7,109 nucleotides of DNA, taken from Brevibacillus_F sp035644815 (GTDB lineage: Bacteria; Bacillota; Bacilli; Brevibacillales; Brevibacillaceae). Position numbers and translations under genes: made by a program. Shown piece after piece: positions 1 through 4,702 of this stretch. The DNA lies in contig DASQNU010000259.1 of assembly GCA_035644815.1 (NCBI GenBank), forward strand, positions 1-7,109, in the 5' to 3' direction. Below the pieces are notes generated by a model. It was not told the DNA's origin, searched no databases, and saw nothing but the letters and a program-made list of their open reading frames with translations. Every line of letters starts with the position of its first letter. The first letter of the stretch is position 1.

Positions 1-1011
1 GTGAAGCCGAGAATGGAGATGTACATTCGGGCTTCCCTGCAAATCACCCGCATTTTTGAATCTTTTACGGATCTGGTGGAGCCTTATTCCATCGATGAGC
101 AGTTCCTCGATGTGACGGGCAGCATCTCGCTCTTTGGCGACCCTTGGAAGCTGGCGGAGACAATCCGCGAACGGGTACGGCTGGAGACCGGCGTGATTTG
201 CCGCATTGGCATCGGCGAGAACAAGATCCTGGCCAAGATGGCATGTGACAACTTTGCAAAGAAGCAGGAGAAAGGCATTTTTTGGCTGGAGAAAGAGAAG
301 CTCAATGATACATTATGGCAGCTGCCGATCGAAAAGCTGTTTGGCGTCGGCTCGCGGATGAAACGCCATCTTCACATGATGGGGATTTACCGCATCGGTC
401 AGCTGGCGGAGATGTCGCCTGCTGTGTTGACGCGCCGCTGGGGAGTGAATGGTGAGGTCCTCTGGCGGACGGCTCATGGACTGGATGACTCGCCTGTATC
501 CCCAAAGACACATGATCTGCAAAAGGGGATCGGGCATCATATGACGCTGCCACGCGATTACCATACGGCGCGGGAGATCAAGGTGGTCCTGCTGGAGCTG
601 TGTGAAGAGGTATGTCGCAGGGCGCGCAGCAAGCAGCTGATGGGTGCGGTGGTTTCCGTGGGCTGCCGGGGAGCGGATTTCGATGCCCATACCGGCTTCT
701 GGCGGCAGATGAAGCTGGACGATTGCACGAATGATGCGATGACGCTGTACAAAGCGGTTTGCCGCCTGTTCGAACGCCATTGGGAGCATACGCCGGTGCG
801 CAGTGTAGGCGTGCATCTGGGGCAGCTGACCGAGGATGATGTGTGCCAACTTGATTTTTTTGCGGATAAACAGCGGCAGCGATCCCTCGCGTACGTGATG
901 GACAGCATCCGCGCCAAGTATGGAAATGCCGCGATTTTGCGGGCATCCTCGCTATTGGATGCCGGTCAGGCACAGGAGCGCGCACGCAAAATCGGGGGGC
1001 ACTATAAATGA
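1..1011 (+). CDS. Y-family translesion DNA polymerase, UvrX/PolY2 type (5' partial)
   Basis: Error-prone polymerase expected to copy past DNA lesions. The catalytic SIDE motif of Y-family polymerases is at visible residues 30-33 (D32 and E33 as metal ligands). It is followed by the fingers/palm motif GIGENKILAKMACDN (70-84), a helix-hairpin-helix-like segment LFGVGSRMKRHL (113-124), and a little-finger domain beginning near KGIGHHMTLPRDY (175-187). QLDFF at 283-287 fits the beta-clamp binding pentapeptide. The tail SLLDAGQAQERARKIGGHYK resembles UvrX/UmuC-like C-termini rather than DinB. UvrX-type proteins are about 410-420 residues, so roughly 75-80 N-terminal residues, including the first catalytic Asp segment, lie left of the window. 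The GTG at position 1 is therefore very likely an internal valine, not the start. The stop overlaps the next gene (ATGA). LexA control is usual for this family, but the promoter is not in view. Confidence 0.93.
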   Translation: MKPRMEMYIRASLQITRIFESFTDLVEPYSIDEQFLDVTGSISLFGDPWKLAETIRERVRLETGVICRIGIGENKILAKMACDNFAKKQEKGIFWLEKEKLNDTLWQLPIEKLFGVGSRMKRHLHMMGIYRIGQLAEMSPAVLTRRWGVNGEVLWRTAHGLDDSPVSPKTHDLQKGIGHHMTLPRDYHTAREIKVVLLELCEEVCRRARSKQLMGAVVSVGCRGADFDAHTGFWRQMKLDDCTNDAMTLYKAVCRLFERHWEHTPVRSVGVHLGQLTEDDVCQLDFFADKQRQRSLAYVMDSIRAKYGNAAILRASSLLDAGQAQERARKIGGHYK

Positions 1012-1391
1012 TCGACAAGCGACAGATGACGCAGACGGACAACGAGAGATGGCTGGAGCTGTTGCGGGAATGCATTTTGCACGGCATGCTGTTTAAAGCA
1101 GCGATGTGGGATTTGGCGATGATCAGCAGGCAGCCCTTGAAAATTTCCTATCGTGCCATATTGGAGGAGCTGTCGCGCTGGGCGGAGCGGGAGCACAACC
1201 GGATCAAGGCGACGCTGCGGCAGAATGGCTATGAGCTTGCGGGGGCGCAAAAGCAGGGCGGCTTCTATGCGGTGCGATTTCGTGAGCGTGGCTATTACCG
1301 GGAGGCCGTGTACTCGGTTGAAGTACTGCGGTCGGAATGCCATAAGCTCGTGGACAGATGGGTAGAACAGCGAAGAGAGGGATCACGATGA
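1008..1391 (+). CDS. Unrecognised 127-residue protein in a translesion polymerase operon
   Basis: I do not recognise a family. The ATG overlaps the polymerase stop as ATGA, with a G-rich ribosome binding site (994-999) eight bases upstream. The end overlaps the YolD-like start in the same way, so translational coupling on both sides supports a real gene. The protein looks soluble: no signal peptide or membrane segment is visible. The first half is helical and hydrophobic (WLELLRECILHGMLFKAAMW, residues 15-34). The middle is charged (ILEELSRWAEREHNRIKATL, 51-70). A basic, aromatic strand-like part follows (GGFYAVRFRERGYYREAVYS, 84-103), then a helical basic tail. B. subtilis has the short gene yqzH in the equivalent place between polY2 and a YolD-like gene, but I see no clear similarity to it. 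A role as a polymerase accessory factor is only an inference from position. Confidence 0.85.
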   Translation: MIDKRQMTQTDNERWLELLRECILHGMLFKAAMWDLAMISRQPLKISYRAILEELSRWAEREHNRIKATLRQNGYELAGAQKQGGFYAVRFRERGYYREAVYSVEVLRSECHKLVDRWVEQRREGSR

Positions 1392-1729
1392 GAAATCGGA
1401 CGGTATCGAAGAAGCAAAATCTGTTTGCAGCCAGTCGCTTTGTGCTGCCGGAGCATCGGGAGCTGTATTTGCAGATTCAGGAGGAGCAGCGCCGCTACGT
1501 ACCCCCCGAGCTGGATGAGCAGCAGCAGGCAGAGATCAGCGAGCAGCTATGGACGGCTTATCAAGAGCGGGAGCAGCTGCGTCTGACTTATTATGACGGC
1601 ACCTTCGCCCGCGAACGCAGAGGAATCATTCTCCATGTCGATCAGGGAACGCGCCGTCTCAAGCTGCAGACGGATGAAGAAACGATCTGGATACGTTTTT
1701 CAGCCGTATTGGGTGTGCAAGTGGAGTAA
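1388..1729 (+). CDS. YolD-like family protein
   Basis: Small protein (113 residues) of the YolD-like family, whose members are often encoded beside Y-family polymerases in Bacillales. The Pfam family note predicts them to be functional counterparts of UmuD, which has not been shown biochemically to my knowledge. Family features visible are the SRFVLPEHRELY segment (16-27), the EEQRRYVPPELDEQQQAEI linker-helix (32-50), and a beta-rich C-terminal half: LRLTYYDGTFARERRGIIL (64-82), then LKLQTDEETIWIRFSAVLGV (91-110). I chose the ATG at 1388 because it follows GAGAGG (1375-1380) by seven bases and overlaps the preceding stop as ATGA. An in-frame ATG at 1358 adds ten residues without a good ribosome binding site. 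It is the third gene of the polymerase operon, and no convincing terminator follows it. Confidence 0.88.
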   Translation: MRNRTVSKKQNLFAASRFVLPEHRELYLQIQEEQRRYVPPELDEQQQAEISEQLWTAYQEREQLRLTYYDGTFARERRGIILHVDQGTRRLKLQTDEETIWIRFSAVLGVQVE

Positions 1730-1950
1730 GAAACGTGAGAAAAGCAAATCGTAAAAAACAAAGCCCCGCAGTGAAAAGCGATGAGCCAGAGCGAGGCAGC
1801 AGAATGAAGCATGAAAACAGCAAGGAATTCGTCTTTTTTCACCGATTTCCCGCTTAATTGCTTTTTGCTTCTACGAAGGTTTGGCTGTATCGTAGGGATA
1901 GCGCTTTTCACTATCATATACAGATAATTCAAAGGGGTAGAAACCAAAAC
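1730..1950. other. Non-coding gap between the YolD-like gene and the 93-residue ORF
   Basis: About 220 bases with no supportable gene. I could not find a clear intrinsic terminator for the polymerase operon on the plus strand, nor a near-consensus sigma-A promoter for the next gene. It contains an AT-rich stretch with GATAAT at 1923-1928 that lacks a matching -35 box. It also has a short inverted repeat, CTACGA (1871-1876) and TCGTAG (1890-1895), with a 13-base loop. Confidence 0.5.
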
Positions 1951-2232
1951 ATGTTGGCACAAGAAATGGGCACGATCCTGACCAAGCACGCGGAGTGCAT
2001 GACCGCAAAGCACTGGACGGAGATTGTCCAGCAGCTGGAGAGCAAAGGGTTGTATGTTGTCGTTGAGACAGATACGAATGGCAAGATGATGAGCCCATTC
2101 GGCGGATTAATGCCGATGCCTTGCAAGAAAGAGACATTTTCCATTTTGACCGAAGAAGAGCTGGCCGCAAAAGGCTTGCCGGTCGGTCACCATATTTTGA
2201 CGAAAGCCAAGGAAAAAGTGGCAACGCTGTAA
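1951..2232 (+). CDS. Hypothetical 93-residue protein
   Basis: I do not recognise this protein. The ATG at 1951 is chosen because AAAGGGG (1931-1937) lies upstream, although the spacing of about 13 bases is longer than ideal. The open frame extends to a TTG at 1858, but that part has no ribosome binding site and low-complexity codons. The protein is probably cytoplasmic. An N-terminal helical part (MLAQEMGTILTKHAECMTAK, 1-20) is followed by a strand (GLYVVVETDTNG, 33-44) and a Met/Pro/Gly-rich turn (MMSPFGGLMPMPC, 46-58). A last part, FSILTEEELAAKGLPVGHHI (63-82), ends in a lysine-rich helix. No catalytic motif is apparent. A strong terminator starts about a dozen bases after the stop, so it is probably transcribed as a single gene or as the last gene of a unit. 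Codon use and the terminator support it as real. Confidence 0.75.
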   Translation: MLAQEMGTILTKHAECMTAKHWTEIVQQLESKGLYVVVETDTNGKMMSPFGGLMPMPCKKETFSILTEEELAAKGLPVGHHILTKAKEKVATL

Positions 2233-2243
2233 GATAGAATAGA

Positions 2244-2284
2244 AGGGGTCCCTTCCAGTGAGAATCTGGAAGAGGCCCTTTTTT
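2244..2284 (+). terminator. Intrinsic terminator after the 93-residue ORF
   Basis: GGGTCCCTTCCAG (2246-2258) pairs with CTGGAAGAGGCCC (2266-2278) around a 7-base loop, giving a 13-position stem with one G-U pair and one mismatch. Six T follow at 2279-2284. Read on the minus strand, the stem is followed by the moderately U-rich CTTCTATTCT. It may therefore also stop the converging DUF3888 transcript, though less efficiently. Confidence 0.9.
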
Positions 2285-2297
2285 CATGGTAACCGGA

Positions 2298-2696
2298 TTA
2301 CAACGGAGCGCGACAGGGGCGGAGCCGATGCTCGTCAGCTGTGAGCCGTTTCGAGCTGAAGTGGGCAACGCGCCAAGTTGCTGAGTCGTCATTGCGGAGG
2401 GTGATGGTCACAAGGTCATAGGGCGGATTGTGAGGTCCTTCAAACGTTTCCACCTCGATCGTAACTTCAAATAGATAAGAACCCCTAGTCTGTTTCTTCA
2501 GGTGAACGATACGGGGACACCAGTATTGCTTAGATTCCCTATAATGAGCGACCATCGCACGATCAATCTGAGGAAAAAAGCTGGTAAAAATCAAATCCTC
2601 AAGCAGTTGTTCACGGTTCTGTTCGCGGGCTTCTAACCCGCTGGAAGTCAGGGAAAAAACGATGAGAAAAGAGCAAAGGAGAAACAGCCGCTTCAT
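2298..2696 (-). CDS. DUF3888-type secreted protein
   Basis: A 132-residue protein with a typical Sec signal peptide: Lys/Arg at 2-3, hydrophobic core LFLLCSFLIVFSL (4-16), and probable cleavage after LEA near residue 23. It is expected to be exported outside the membrane. The mature part carries the hallmark I associate with the DUF3888 family of Bacillales: LFEVTIEVETFEGPHNPPYD (75-94) followed by LVTITL. It is preceded by LLEDLIFTSFFPQIDRAMVA (31-50) and a basic K/R-rich strand. The function of this family is unknown. The minus-strand ATG has the ribosome binding site AGGTGA a few bases upstream. The tail after about residue 113 (SSKRLTADEHRLRPCRAPL) is longer and more basic than I expect for the family end, and could reflect a drifted stop codon. 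The gene stands alone, convergent to its left neighbour and divergent from the TetR gene. Confidence 0.82.
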   Translation of the reverse strand: MKRLFLLCSFLIVFSLTSSGLEAREQNREQLLEDLIFTSFFPQIDRAMVAHYRESKQYWCPRIVHLKKQTRGSYLFEVTIEVETFEGPHNPPYDLVTITLRNDDSATWRVAHFSSKRLTADEHRLRPCRAPL

Positions 2697-2763
2697 AGCG
2701 TCACCTGCTTTTACGAGATGGGAAGGTTTTCTATTTATCTTCCCGCAAAATCAAGGAATTAAC

Positions 2764-2797
2764 CCTCTGAAAAACATGCATGTATACCTCTGAAAAA
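2764..2797. repeat. Short direct repeat flanking a palindrome in the divergent intergenic region
   Basis: CCTCTGAAAAA occurs at 2764-2774 and again at 2787-2797, 23 bases apart start to start, or about two helical turns. Between them lies the perfect palindrome ACATGCATGT (2774-2783), which overlaps GTATAC. The element lies between the DUF3888 gene and the TetR promoter, so it could be a regulatory site. No known binding consensus was recognised. Confidence 0.4.
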
Positions 2798-2813
2798 AAT
2801 ATAACGCCCCCCC

Positions 2814-2842
2814 TTGCAAACCGCCAATAAACGGTATAAAAT
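2814..2842 (+). promoter_or_regulatory. Putative sigma-A promoter of the TetR-family gene
   Basis: TTGCAA (2814-2819) as -35 and TAAAAT (2837-2842) as -10 are separated by 17 bases. This predicts transcription starting near 2849, immediately before the operator-like element. An overlapping TATAAA at 2835-2840 would give a 15-base spacer and is less likely. Confidence 0.6.
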
Positions 2843-2850
2843 GAGCTCAA

Positions 2851-2871
2851 TAGTAATTGGTCAATCAATAA
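2851..2871 (+). promoter_or_regulatory. Candidate TetR-family operator, copy 1
   Basis: This 21-base element is identical to the one at 3462-3482. Its core ATTG-GT-CAAT is a perfect inverted repeat (2856-2865), and the outer positions TA (2851-2852), T2854, A2867 and TA (2869-2870) also match symmetrically. It begins at about +2 of the predicted repressor transcript, a position where bound repressor would block transcription of its own gene. Assignment to the adjacent TetR protein is an inference from the duplication and position. Confidence 0.75.
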
Positions 2872-2906
2872 TAAAAACAAACCGACCAAAGAGGAGATTT
2901 TGAACC

Positions 2907-3431
2907 ATGAGCAAAGGAAACACATCCTCTGTGAATCGCCGAACCGAAATTGTGTCAGCCGCCATTGAAGTGTTTGCCGAGATCGGCTACTATCGGGCGA
3001 CGACAGCACAAGTCGCGGAGCGTGCGTCCATTTCACAGCCATACGTGTACCGCTTCTTTACAAAGGAATCGTTGCTGGTGGAATCGCTCGAAGTATCATG
3101 GCAGCGTATTGTGCACGAGTTTCAACGCGTGATTGAAACGACAGCCCCAGAGCAGCTCGAAGAAGGGTTGATCCGTGCGTACGAGAAGATTATGGACTCC
3201 CACCGGAATGAAATTCTTCTGCAAATGCAAGCTCAGACCATCCGGGACACACCGATCCGAGAGGCGATGCAACGAGGACTAAAACAAGTACAAGAGCTGG
3301 TCCAGCAAGCTTTTGAACATGCTGGGATTGCCAATGCATATGAGCGGACATCGGACTTTTTGGCGAGAGGCATGCTGTGCAACGTAGCGATGGCAATGGA
3401 TATGCCGGATTTGATGGCAAAGAAAAAGTAG
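2907..3431 (+). CDS. TetR/AcrR-family transcriptional repressor
   Basis: A 174-residue regulator with an N-terminal TetR-type helix-turn-helix. The segment RRTEIVSAAIEVFAEIGYYR (11-30) is followed by ATTAQVAERASISQPYVYRF (31-50) and FTKESLLVESL. This is the normal order of helices 1-4, with the recognition helix around SQPYVYRFF. The C-terminal part (about 60-174) is helical and probably binds an effector and forms the dimer, and its ligand cannot be read from sequence. The ATG follows GAGGAG (2891-2896) by ten bases. The length is slightly below the common 180-200 residues, but the end looks natural. Its gene and the following reductase-like gene each carry the same 21-base operator candidate. 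This suggests autorepression and control of the enzyme, with release when the enzyme's substrate or a related compound is present. Confidence 0.93.
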   Translation: MSKGNTSSVNRRTEIVSAAIEVFAEIGYYRATTAQVAERASISQPYVYRFFTKESLLVESLEVSWQRIVHEFQRVIETTAPEQLEEGLIRAYEKIMDSHRNEILLQMQAQTIRDTPIREAMQRGLKQVQELVQQAFEHAGIANAYERTSDFLARGMLCNVAMAMDMPDLMAKKK

Positions 3432-3461
3432 AGAGAAATTAGAGAAATTTTTTTTAAAGAT

Positions 3462-3482
3462 TAGTAATTGGTCAATCAATAA
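3462..3482 (+). promoter_or_regulatory. Candidate TetR-family operator, copy 2
   Basis: Exact second copy of the 21-base element before the TetR gene, lying between the repressor stop and the start of the reductase-like gene. Here the symmetry extends one pair further (T3461 with A3482). Only a weak promoter is visible around it: TTAGAG at 3439-3444, 17 bases, then TAGTAA at 3462-3467, which would place the -10 box inside the operator. The gene may also be transcribed from the repressor promoter. Confidence 0.75.
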
Positions 3483-3505
3483 ATAAATGAATGGGGATGG
3501 ATCAT

Positions 3506-4471
3506 ATGAAAAAAGCAGTCGTATTAGGGGCGACAGGTGGGGTAGGGAAGCCGCTGGTGACGGAATGTGTCCAACGAGGTATTGAAACAGTGGCATTTGG
3601 CCGATCTGCTGAAAAACTGGAAAGCCTCGCCCGGGAACTCGGAAATCCAGCGTTGCTGAAGCTTGAAACCGGAGACGCCTTTAAGCCCGAAGATATTGTG
3701 CGTGCCTCGAAAGGAGCGGAAGTCATTTTTCACAGCGCCAATATTCCTTATCACGAGATGGAGGCGCGACTGCTGCCGCTTGGAGAGGCAGTCATGCAAG
3801 CAGCAGAACAGTTGGGGGTGAAAGTCGTCATTGTAGATGGCATCTATCCATACGGCAGAAGGACGATGGAAAAGGCCACGGAGGATCATCCCAAACGTCC
3901 GCATACACGAAAAGGGAAGGTTCGATTAGCGTATGAGGAGCTGATCTTTCATCCTCGCTGGCAAAAAGCGAGCCCTCTGATTGTACGGCTACCCGATTAC
4001 TATGGTCCTTCCGCACAAGCGTCCTATTTAAATGTAACGATGGAAGCAATCGCTGCAGGAAAACCGACTGCGTTTATTGGTAACATGACAATCCCGCGCG
4101 AATACGTGTATCTGCCGGACGCAGCGCATATGATTGTAGAAATCGCTGGACGCGCCGATTCGTATGGACAGAATTGGCATATTCCTGGACCGGGCGTCAT
4201 TTCCGGACATGATCTGGTAAGGATCGCGCAGCGGGCTAGCGGGAAAAGAAAGCTGGTTGTTCCGCTCGGACGCATCGGCCTGTCGCTGCTCGGACTGTTC
4301 AATCCGGTCATGAAGGAAGTGGTAGAGATGCTTTATCTGACAGAGGAGCCTTTCGTCTTGAGTGGTGAAAAGTACGAACGGTCGATTGGGCCGATAAAAT
4401 GGACCCCTCATGAGCAAGCTATCAGGGATACGATTCACACCTTGATGGAACGCAATCAAATCATGAAATAA
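3506..4471 (+). CDS. NAD(P)-binding epimerase/reductase-like protein (atypical SDR)
   Basis: A 321-residue member of the NAD-dependent epimerase/dehydratase (extended or atypical short-chain dehydrogenase) superfamily. The Rossmann nucleotide-binding motif is GATGGVG (8-14) after the strand KKAVVL. FGR at 31-33 ends the second strand, where the cofactor ribose or phosphate is usually read. VIFHSANIPYHE (73-84) and VVIVDGIYPYG (107-117) correspond to the central strands. LIVRLPDYYGP (158-168) is the typical post-catalytic strand and loop of epimerase-like SDRs. The canonical YxxxK pair is not evident: after YPYG there is RKGKVRLAYEEL instead, as in several NmrA/epimerase-like relatives. The substrate is unknown. 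I chose the ATG at 3506, preceded by GGGGATGG (3493-3500), over the ATG at 3491, which has no ribosome binding site. It is probably the target of the upstream TetR repressor. Confidence 0.9.
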   Translation: MKKAVVLGATGGVGKPLVTECVQRGIETVAFGRSAEKLESLARELGNPALLKLETGDAFKPEDIVRASKGAEVIFHSANIPYHEMEARLLPLGEAVMQAAEQLGVKVVIVDGIYPYGRRTMEKATEDHPKRPHTRKGKVRLAYEELIFHPRWQKASPLIVRLPDYYGPSAQASYLNVTMEAIAAGKPTAFIGNMTIPREYVYLPDAAHMIVEIAGRADSYGQNWHIPGPGVISGHDLVRIAQRASGKRKLVVPLGRIGLSLLGLFNPVMKEVVEMLYLTEEPFVLSGEKYERSIGPIKWTPHEQAIRDTIHTLMERNQIMK

Positions 4472-4477
4472 ACATAC

Positions 4478-4522
4478 GGAAAGGCACGGCAAAGGTACTG
4501 GTTGCTGTGCTTTTCCCTATTT
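4478..4522 (+). terminator. Probable terminator after the epimerase/reductase-like gene
   Basis: GGAAAGGCACGGCAA (4478-4492) pairs with TTGCTGTGCTTTTCC (4502-4516) along 15 positions, including two G-U pairs, around a 9-base loop. The tail CTATTTAT is T-rich but interrupted, so termination may be incomplete. It starts six bases after the stop codon. Confidence 0.75.
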
Positions 4523-4566
4523 ATCCGGAAAAAGCAAAGTCAATGTTCGCACCCATCACATGAAAT

Positions 4567-4590
4567 TTTGTCAACAAGAGGTGTGACGAA
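4567..4590 (+). promoter_or_regulatory. Candidate MtlR activator site upstream of mtlA
   Basis: TTTGTCA (4567-4573) and TGACGAA (4584-4590) form an inverted repeat (6 of 7 positions) centred about 64 bases before the predicted mtlA start point. The half-sites resemble those of the published Bacillus MtlR consensus TTGNCACA-N4-TGTGNCAA: the right half TGTGACGA matches 7 of 8, the left TTGTCAAC 6 of 8. The arms are about two bases further apart than in that consensus. The position agrees with activator binding upstream of the -35 box in B. subtilis. Confidence 0.55.
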
Positions 4591-4607
4591 TATGCGTTTT
4601 CATTTTG

Positions 4608-4636
4608 TTGAAGGAATCATGTAACCGCTTTATATT
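4608..4636 (+). promoter_or_regulatory. Predicted sigma-A promoter of mtlA
   Basis: TTGAAG (4608-4613) and TATATT (4631-4636) are separated by exactly 17 bases. Transcription is predicted to start near 4643, leaving a leader of about 60 bases before mtlA. The imperfect -35 box fits a promoter that needs an activator. Confidence 0.7.
4620..4633 (+). promoter_or_regulatory. Candidate CcpA cre site over the mtlA promoter
   Basis: TGTAACCGCTTTAT matches 12 of 14 positions of the Bacillus cre consensus TGWAARCGYTWNCW. It overlaps the spacer and -10 box, where CcpA binding would repress, consistent with catabolite repression of mannitol use. A weaker partial match, with only the right half good (CGTTTTCA), lies at 4589-4602. 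Confidence 0.5.
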
Positions 4637-4702
4637 TAAGCCAGAACAGAAATTTATTCTTATCCTTCATCCTAAATAGATGAAAAGGGAGGTTTGGGAA
4701 AC

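Noticed and set aside
313..849. Long minus-strand open frame inside the polymerase gene
   Set aside because: It lies wholly opposite a well-conserved polymerase sequence, has no family features, and is explained by codon bias of the real gene.
1767..1801. GCCCCGC and GCGAGGC as a hairpin that on the minus strand is followed by TTTGTTTTTT, like a terminator
   Set aside because: The loop is about 21 bases, the stem has a mismatch, and no minus-strand gene ends here.
1878..1900. Possible sigma-B promoter (GGTTTGG and GGGATA) before the 93-residue ORF
   Set aside because: The spacer is about 10 bases, shorter than the usual 12-15, and both boxes deviate from consensus.
2720..2744. GGGAAG/CTTCCC inverted repeat with a 13-base loop upstream of the DUF3888 start
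   Set aside because: The stem is only six base pairs and the loop is long; no transcript start is known, so an mRNA-leader role cannot be supported.
2731..3042. Minus-strand open frame across the TetR promoter and gene start
   Set aside because: It overlaps the TetR helix-turn-helix coding region and promoter, and its product has no recognisable features.
3432..3456. A/T-rich stretch with eight or more T after the TetR gene as a terminator
   Set aside because: There is no stable GC-containing stem before the T run.
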